Assembly: GCA_024710875.1 (NCBI GenBank)
Contig: JANJTX010000024.1
Span: 1 to 41,037 of the forward strand
DNA from: Anaerolineales bacterium
Lineage (GTDB): Bacteria; Chloroflexota; Anaerolineae; Anaerolineales; UBA11579
Length of the DNA: 41,037 nucleotides
Direction of reading: 5' to 3'
A model generated the notes under the pieces. It saw only the letters and a list, made by a program, of their open reading frames with translations, did not search any database and was not told where the DNA came from. Below are positions 35,623 through 41,037 of the stretch, one piece after another. Every line of letters begins with the position of its first letter. The stretch's first letter is position 1. The position numbers and the translations under genes were made by a program.

Positions 35623-36505
35623 ACGCCGCTGGTTGATACTGACCGGCGCCCTGGTGGCACTGGGCGTGGCGATGGTATGGGTGGGCGTGGCGCAGGCTCC
35701 GCTGGGGAGCACTGGCCCGGAATTCAACGGCGCGCGGGCTTATGCTGATGTAGTAACTCAAATGGCCTTTGGACCGCGCCCGACTGGCAGCGTAGCCCAG
35801 ACTGAGCTGATTGACTGGCTGATGCAGTCTCTCCGGGCGGCTGGCTGGGAAGCCCGCGTGCAAACACTGGAAATTGAGGGGCAGACCGTCCGCAATGTGA
35901 TTGCTGAGCGCGGCCGCGGACCGGAGTGGGTGCTGCTGGGAGCGCATTACGATACTCGCCTGGTGGCAGACATGGACCCGGACCTGAGCCGGAGGACAGA
36001 ACCGGTGCCGGGCGCCAATGACGGCGCTTCCGGAGTGGCGGTCTTGCTGGAATTGGCGCGGGTGCTGCCGACCGACCTGGATAAGCGGGTTTCGCTGGTG
36101 TTCTTCGACGCCGAGGACAACGGCCGGATCCCGGGCTGGGATTGGATCCTGGGGTCGCGGGCCTTTGTAGCGGCACTCACCGAGTACCCAGATGCGGTAG
36201 TCATTGTAGATATGGTCGGGGATGCTGATTTACAACTGTACTATGAGCGCAACTCCGACCCGGTGCTCTCGCAGGAAATCTGGGCTGTGGCGGCCCGGCT
36301 GGGCTATACCCAGTTTATTGCGGAGCCCAAGCACAGTATTTTGGATGACCACACCCCGTTTTTGCTGGCCGGGATTCCGGCGGTGGATATCATTGATTTT
36401 GATTACCCGTACTGGCATACGACTGCCGATACGCTGGACAAAGTTTCGGCGGAGAGTCTGGAGGCGGTGGGGGCGACGGTGTTGGCCTGGTTGTTGGGCG
36501 AATGA
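35615..36505 (+). CDS. Secreted/anchored M28-family metallopeptidase (glutaminyl cyclotransferase-like)
   Basis: GTG start, N-terminal hydrophobic segment; [68 protein letters not shown] zinc-ligand pattern. Confidence 0.88.
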   Translation: MPRRRWLILTGALVALGVAMVWVGVAQAPLGSTGPEFNGARAYADVVTQMAFGPRPTGSVAQTELIDWLMQSLRAAGWEARVQTLEIEGQTVRNVIAERGRGPEWVLLGAHYDTRLVADMDPDLSRRTEPVPGANDGASGVAVLLELARVLPTDLDKRVSLVFFDAEDNGRIPGWDWILGSRAFVAALTEYPDAVVIVDMVGDADLQLYYERNSDPVLSQEIWAVAARLGYTQFIAEPKHSILDDHTPFLLAGIPAVDIIDFDYPYWHTTADTLDKVSAESLEAVGATVLAWLLGE

Positions 36506-36533
36506 ACTTGTTATGGGGCAGAAATAGATTCGC

Positions 36534-36564
36534 TTGAGCAGGCGAGCCGGTTCTGGCGTAAAAT
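36534..36564 (+). promoter_or_regulatory. Candidate promoter for the orphan kinase (TTGAGC -19 nt- TAAAAT)
   Basis: TTGAGC 36534-36539, TAAAAT 36559-36564; ATG 9 nt after the -10. Spacer is longer than optimal. Confidence 0.35.
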
Positions 36565-36573
36565 AGACTTACG

Positions 36574-37803
36574 ATGCGTGTAAGTGAAATGCTGTCGCAA
36601 ATTCGCGAGCCCTGGCTTAAGCGGGCTTCACATAACCTGATGCGGGGGGAAGAAGGTCGCGCGGCATTGGACCAGACCCTCAACCGTTTCTATGACTTGC
36701 TGCTCCAAGCGGTGGCCTCGGGCGACCCCGGCTGGCTGAAACCGCTGTTGATGGAGTGGGCTTCGCTGCGGACGGAAGACGAGTTGCAGCAGGATGAACT
36801 CTCGCTTTCGCCGGTACTGGGGGCGCTGGTGGCAGAAACCCTGGGCGTAGCGCGTCAGGAATTGAGCGCCGCGGATGCATTGGAGTTGAGCGAGGCGTTG
36901 CTACCGATTTTCACCTATGCCTATGGCGAAATCGCGCGCCAGGAAATCACCGTGCGGGTGGCGTATGTGACTGCAAAACTGGAAAAGGTGCGAGCCGAAC
37001 TGGAAGGCCTTGACCGCAGCAAGTCCGACTTTATCTCGGTAGCTGCCCACGAGCTCAAAACGCCGCTGACCTTGATTGAAGGCTATACCGCCATGCTGCG
37101 CGAACATAGCAAAAAGGAAGAGGAAACCTCGCCAGTGGTGCTGATGTTGCGTGGGGTGGACAATGGGACGCGGCGGCTGGGTGAAATCATCAACGACATG
37201 ATAGATGTTTCATTAATTGATAATGATCTGCTTTCGCTCTCTTTTCAGCCAACCTGGGTGAATCGCCTGATTGAAAAGCTGGTGGAGGATATGACACCCC
37301 TGGCGGCCGAACGCAATCAACGGATAATCGTAATTCCGTTTGATGGCTGGGAGCAGGCGACCTTTGGTGATACCGAACGAATATTGCAGGCGCTGCGAAA
37401 TGTGATGACGAATGCTATCAAATACACACCAGATGAGGGTGAAATCGAAATCAGCGGGCGGTTGTTGCCAGGCTTTATAGAAGTCACGGTAACGGATACG
37501 GGCATTGGCATTGACCAGGAGGACCAGACCCTGATCTTCCGCAAATTTGGGCGGCTGGGGGCGGTAGCCACCCACTCCAGCGGCAAGACCAAGTTCAAGG
37601 GGGGCGGTCCGGGGCTGGGCTTGCCCATTACTAAGGGTATTCTGGAAGCGCACGGCGGTACAATATGGGTGGAATCGGAAGGTTACGATGAGACGGCGCT
37701 GCCGGGTGCAACTTTCCATGTGTTGTTACCGATTCGGACTGAACCGCCGGATAAGAAAAATGCCCGCCTGTTTGCAACTGAAACTTCCGGGCCAATTTCC
37801 TGA
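36574..37803 (+). CDS. Orphan soluble sensor histidine kinase
   Basis: H-box ISVAAHELKTPLTLIEGYTAML; NVMTNAIKYTPDEGEIEI, DTGIGIDQEDQ, GGPGLGLPITKGILEAHGG. Confidence 0.9.
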   Translation: MRVSEMLSQIREPWLKRASHNLMRGEEGRAALDQTLNRFYDLLLQAVASGDPGWLKPLLMEWASLRTEDELQQDELSLSPVLGALVAETLGVARQELSAADALELSEALLPIFTYAYGEIARQEITVRVAYVTAKLEKVRAELEGLDRSKSDFISVAAHELKTPLTLIEGYTAMLREHSKKEEETSPVVLMLRGVDNGTRRLGEIINDMIDVSLIDNDLLSLSFQPTWVNRLIEKLVEDMTPLAAERNQRIIVIPFDGWEQATFGDTERILQALRNVMTNAIKYTPDEGEIEISGRLLPGFIEVTVTDTGIGIDQEDQTLIFRKFGRLGAVATHSSGKTKFKGGGPGLGLPITKGILEAHGGTIWVESEGYDETALPGATFHVLLPIRTEPPDKKNARLFATETSGPIS

Positions 37804-37846
37804 TTGCACTCGCATTTCAACCCATTATTTACGGAGAACAGACTGA

Positions 37847-39013
37847 ATGCAGCCTGCTGATAGAGTATCCGGGTCAAAGCCGTATTTCTTTTCCGAACTC
37901 GGCAAGAGAATAAACCAACTGCGGGCCGCCGGGGTGGATGTCATCCGGCTGGATATGGGCTCACCTGACCTGCCGCCGGATACAACCATTATTGATGCAT
38001 TGGTGGAGGCGGCTCGCCGCCCCGATATGCACGGCTACACCCTGGGGAGCGGGGTTCAAAAATTTCGGGAAGCGGCTGCCGCATTCTATGCGCGCCGGTT
38101 TGGCGTAACGCTGGACCCCGCCAATGAAGTCATTGACCTGATTGGCTCAAAAGAAGGTTTGTTCATTCTTTCCCAGGTACTGGTCAACTCCGGCGATGTG
38201 GTCTTGGTGCCGGACCCGGGATACAGCGTGTATGCGACCGGGGCAGAAATGGCGGGCGGAGAAGTGGTGGCAATGCCACTGCTGGCTGAGAACGGTTTCC
38301 GGCCAGATTTGAGCAGCATTCCAACTGAAGCCGCCAAACGCGCTAAAATCCTGTTCCTCAATTACCCGAACAATCCCACCGGCGCAACGGTGGAACGGGA
38401 ATATTATGAAGAGGTGCTGGAATTTGGTCGGACATACGATATCCTGATTGCCAGCGATGCACCTTATACGGATGTGGCGTTTGACGGTTACCGCGCCCCG
38501 AGCCTGCTGGAAGCGGCGCGGGCGGGCGATCTGGCGGTGGAGTTCAATTCACTTTCCAAGATTTACAATATGGCGGGCTGGCGTTTGGGGATGTTGGCCG
38601 GGCATACCGATGTGGTAAAACTCGTGGAAAATTACAAGAGTCTGCAGGATTCAGCCAGTTTTGCGCCAATCTTGGCGGCAGGCGTTACGGCTTTGATGGG
38701 AGATCAGGAATGGATCGAAGAGCGCAATCAGGTGTATCAGACCCGTCGGGATATTGCCCTGCAGGGCGTGCGGGCGGCGGGTTTCTCGGTAGAAACTCCT
38801 AAAGCGGCCCTGTATCTCTGGATTCGGCTTCCAGCGGGGGAGGAAAGCATCCCGTTCTGTGGGCGGATACTGGATGAAACCGGAGTAAGTTTGACGCCCG
38901 GCGTGGTATTCGGGAAACACGGTGAAGGCTATATGCGGCTTTCGCTGGTTACGCCCGAAGCGCGCATTGTGGAAGGCATGGCGCGGCTGGGTGAATGGAT
39001 GAAAGGTCAATAG
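37847..39013 (+). CDS. PLP-dependent class I/II aminotransferase (LL-diaminopimelate aminotransferase-like)
   Basis: IRLDMGSPDLPPD, LNYPNNPTGATV, SDAPYTDVAFDGY, FNSLSKIYNMAGWRLGM motifs. Confidence 0.9.
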   Translation: MQPADRVSGSKPYFFSELGKRINQLRAAGVDVIRLDMGSPDLPPDTTIIDALVEAARRPDMHGYTLGSGVQKFREAAAAFYARRFGVTLDPANEVIDLIGSKEGLFILSQVLVNSGDVVLVPDPGYSVYATGAEMAGGEVVAMPLLAENGFRPDLSSIPTEAAKRAKILFLNYPNNPTGATVEREYYEEVLEFGRTYDILIASDAPYTDVAFDGYRAPSLLEAARAGDLAVEFNSLSKIYNMAGWRLGMLAGHTDVVKLVENYKSLQDSASFAPILAAGVTALMGDQEWIEERNQVYQTRRDIALQGVRAAGFSVETPKAALYLWIRLPAGEESIPFCGRILDETGVSLTPGVVFGKHGEGYMRLSLVTPEARIVEGMARLGEWMKGQ

Positions 39014-39014
39014 T

Positions 39015-40364
39015 ATGACGAAAAAAATCTCATTGCCAACGACGTTGCCGCGTGAACGGGCGTTCCTGATTGGCGTGGAGATTCGCGGGGAAGAGGGGTT
39101 GCTACCCCTGGATGAAAGCCTGGCTGAACTGGCATTGCTTTCCAGCACGGCTGGTCTGAATGTGGTCGGCGAACTCACCCAGCGGTTGGACAGCCGTAAC
39201 CCCAAAACGCTGATTGGCAGCGGCAAAGTAGAAGAAGTGCAGGCGCTGGTAGAAGAAACCCAGGCGCAAGTGCTAATTTTTGATGATGAACTCTCGCCGC
39301 GTCACGGGCGAGAACTGGAAAAAGTGTTTGGCGATACAGTGCGAGTGCTGGACCGCACGGCGCTGATTCTGGATATCTTCGCCCAGCATGCCAGCACGCA
39401 TGAAGGTGCGTTGCAGGTGGAACTGGCGCAGTACGAATACCGGTTGCCGCGCCTGACGCGGGCCTGGACGCACCTGGCACGGCAGGCCGGCGGCGGCGGC
39501 GGGCGTACGGGCAATGGCGGCGTGGGCTTGCGCGGCCCCGGTGAAAAACAACTGGAAGTGGACCGGCGCGATATCCGGCGGCGGATTGACCAGCTCAAGG
39601 GTGAACTGGAGAAAGTGCGCGCTCACCGCGGGCGGCACCGCGAACGCCGCAAACGCGCCCGGGTGCCAGTCGTGGCGCTGGTGGGCTATACCAATGCGGG
39701 TAAATCCACGCTGCTTAATCGCATTGCGGGCGCGGATGTGTACGCCGCCGACCAGTTGTTCGCGACGCTGGACCCAACCACCCGGCGGGTGGAGTTGCCC
39801 GGCGGGCGGGCGGCGCTGTTCTCGGACACAGTAGGGTTTATCCAGAAACTGCCTACGAATCTGGTGGCCGCCTTCCGGGCGACACTGGAAGAAATCAGCG
39901 AGGCCGAACTGCTGCTGCATGTGGTGGATGCCACACATGACAGCGCGCTGGCACAGTCCGAGGCAGTATTGGAAACGCTGGCGGACATTGAAGCCGAGCA
40001 CATCCCAATGATTACCGTGCTCAATAAAGTGGACCGGTTTGAGTCGCCGGAGGACGGCAACTGGCTTTTGGAGGAATTCCCAGAGGCTTTGCCGGTGTCG
40101 GCGCTGACCGGCCAGGGCATGAAAGAATTGCTCTCCGCGGTGCATACCAAGCTGTACGAATCGTTCACACCGATGACGGTTCACCTGCCCTTTCAACAGG
40201 GCGCTTTGATTGCTCTGTTTCATGAACAGGGGCAGGTGGATGAAGTCGAGCACACCCGGCGCGGGGTGCGGATGGTTGGCAGCCTGCCGGGGCGGCTGGT
40301 GGCGCGTTTTCGTCCGTTTGAAACCGGGCAACAAGTGGAAGAACTGGAAGAGGAGGAAGTGTGA
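39015..40364 (+). CDS. hflX: Ribosome-associated GTPase HflX
   Basis: IGSGKVEEVQALVEE, FDDELSPRHGRELEKVFG..VLDRTALILDIFAQHASTHEGALQVELAQYEYRLPRL, GYTNAGKSTLLNRI, GFIQKLPTNLVAAFRATLEE, NKVD. Confidence 0.96.
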   Translation: MTKKISLPTTLPRERAFLIGVEIRGEEGLLPLDESLAELALLSSTAGLNVVGELTQRLDSRNPKTLIGSGKVEEVQALVEETQAQVLIFDDELSPRHGRELEKVFGDTVRVLDRTALILDIFAQHASTHEGALQVELAQYEYRLPRLTRAWTHLARQAGGGGGRTGNGGVGLRGPGEKQLEVDRRDIRRRIDQLKGELEKVRAHRGRHRERRKRARVPVVALVGYTNAGKSTLLNRIAGADVYAADQLFATLDPTTRRVELPGGRAALFSDTVGFIQKLPTNLVAAFRATLEEISEAELLLHVVDATHDSALAQSEAVLETLADIEAEHIPMITVLNKVDRFESPEDGNWLLEEFPEALPVSALTGQGMKELLSAVHTKLYESFTPMTVHLPFQQGALIALFHEQGQVDEVEHTRRGVRMVGSLPGRLVARFRPFETGQQVEELEEEEV

Positions 40365-40573
40365 TGAGTGGCTTCTCGCGATTTCTGGATTGGGTGTCCG
40401 AGTATCTGGCGCAGCGCAAAGGCCTGCTGCCAATGCTGGCAATTCTGCTGGTGCTGCTGAATTTTGTATTCAGTCTGTTGCCGGCGCTCGGGTTTTTGGC
40501 GACCAGTAATCTGTTTCTGCATCTGGGCGTTATTCTCGGCTTGTTTGGCTTGATGCTGGCGCGGGCGTTGTAA
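40361..40573 (+). CDS. Small membrane protein of unknown function, translationally coupled to hflX
   Basis: Starts in the ATGA overlap with the hflX stop; two hydrophobic segments. Confidence 0.65.
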   Translation: MMSGFSRFLDWVSEYLAQRKGLLPMLAILLVLLNFVFSLLPALGFLATSNLFLHLGVILGLFGLMLARAL

Positions 40574-40603
40574 CGGCTGAATGGTTGGTCAGATAAAAAT
40601 TTT

Positions 40604-40646
40604 GGCGCGCCGGGTTCCCTGTTTGAAAGGGCCGGCGCGCCTTTTT
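40604..40646 (+). terminator. Rho-independent terminator after the hflX unit
   Basis: 10-bp stem GGCGCGCCGG (40604-40613) / CCGGCGCGCC (40632-40641), followed by TTTTT. Confidence 0.85.
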
Positions 40647-40659
40647 GATGAAGGCAGGG

Positions 40660-41037
40660 ATGAAGACCGAGCAACTTGAAGTCATCGCCCACGAACTGCG
40701 GCGCGAAATAAGAGGCGAGGTGCGCATAGACCCGGTCAGCCGGGCGCTGTACAGCACCGATGCCAGCATTTATCAGATTCCGCCGCTGGGGGTGGTGTAC
40801 CCACGTGAGGTGGACGAGCTGGATGTAATTCTTGAGGTGGCGGGGCGGGCGGGCGTGCCGGTTGTGCCGCGCGGTTCCGGCTCCAGCCTGGCGGGGCAGA
40901 CGCTGGGGGCGGCATTGGTGCTGGACTGCACCCGCTACCTGAATCGGATTGAAGAAATCAACCCTGAAACGCGACAGGCGATTGTACAGCCGGGCGTGGT
41001 GCTGAATTCCTTGAATGCGGCGGCCGGGCGGCAGGGC
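40660..41037 (+). CDS. FAD-linked oxidase (GlcD/D-lactate dehydrogenase-like), N-terminal part, truncated by window end
   Basis: Hand translation: MKTEQLEVIAHELRREIRGEVRIDPVSRALYSTDASIYQIPPLGVVYPREVDELDVILEVAGRAGVPVVPRGSGSSLAGQTLGAALVLDCTRYLNRIEEINPETRQAIVQPGVVLNSLN. Open to the window end, absent from the ORF track; an in-frame ATG also exists at 40648. Confidence 0.9.
   Translation, partial: MKTEQLEVIAHELRREIRGEVRIDPVSRALYSTDASIYQIPPLGVVYPREVDELDVILEVAGRAGVPVVPRGSGSSLAGQTLGAALVLDCTRYLNRIEEINPETRQAIVQPGVVLNSLNAAAGRQG

Noticed and set aside
39273-40442. 389-aa minus-strand ORF opposite hflX
   Set aside because: hflX has unambiguous GTPase motifs; the antisense frame is compositional.
1-41037. 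CRISPR arrays, transposons, prophage or integrative elements
   Set aside because: No regularly spaced repeats, transposase/integrase or phage-like genes were visible; gene content is chromosomal housekeeping and metabolism.

Overview
The window is a GC-rich chromosomal segment of about 41 kb, densely packed with core bacterial genes. Its gene content resembles Chloroflexi/Anaerolineae, but that taxon is an inference. I see no prophage, transposase, integron or CRISPR array. In order, it carries: a NUDIX fragment; rplS; a class I GATase-like peptidase; murI; a minus-strand biotin-dependent acyl-CoA carboxylase operon (CT, BC, BCCP); a Rieske/cytochrome b/cytochrome c respiratory operon plus a second dihaem cytochrome c; an unannotated small SRP RNA (ffs) with a near-consensus promoter; an RpfB/YabE-like (DUF348-G5-3D) cell-wall protein directly abutting rsmA/ksgA; a GT2; a V4R + Roadblock/LC7 pair; a tRNA with CAT anticodon; glpD-like; a fused ADP-forming acyl-CoA synthetase; a formate/nitrite transporter; mobA; a fused 2-oxoacid dehydrogenase E1; a four-GAF histidine kinase; tatA; an rpoN / soluble PAS kinase / NtrC-like regulator cluster; trmFO; an M28 peptidase; an orphan kinase; an aminotransferase; hflX; and a truncated FAD-linked oxidase. 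The best candidate for an unusual system is the rpoN cluster. Its sigma-54 has a divergent region I and an inserted four-cysteine zinc-ribbon-like motif, and its dedicated activator keeps GAFTGA but lacks a Fis-type DNA-binding domain. Other points of interest are the back-to-back consensus promoters at the tRNA/Roadblock locus, the ffs promoter whose -35 box contains an upstream stop codon, several candidate leaderless promoters, and a long-stem hairpin directly before the BCCP ribosome-binding site.
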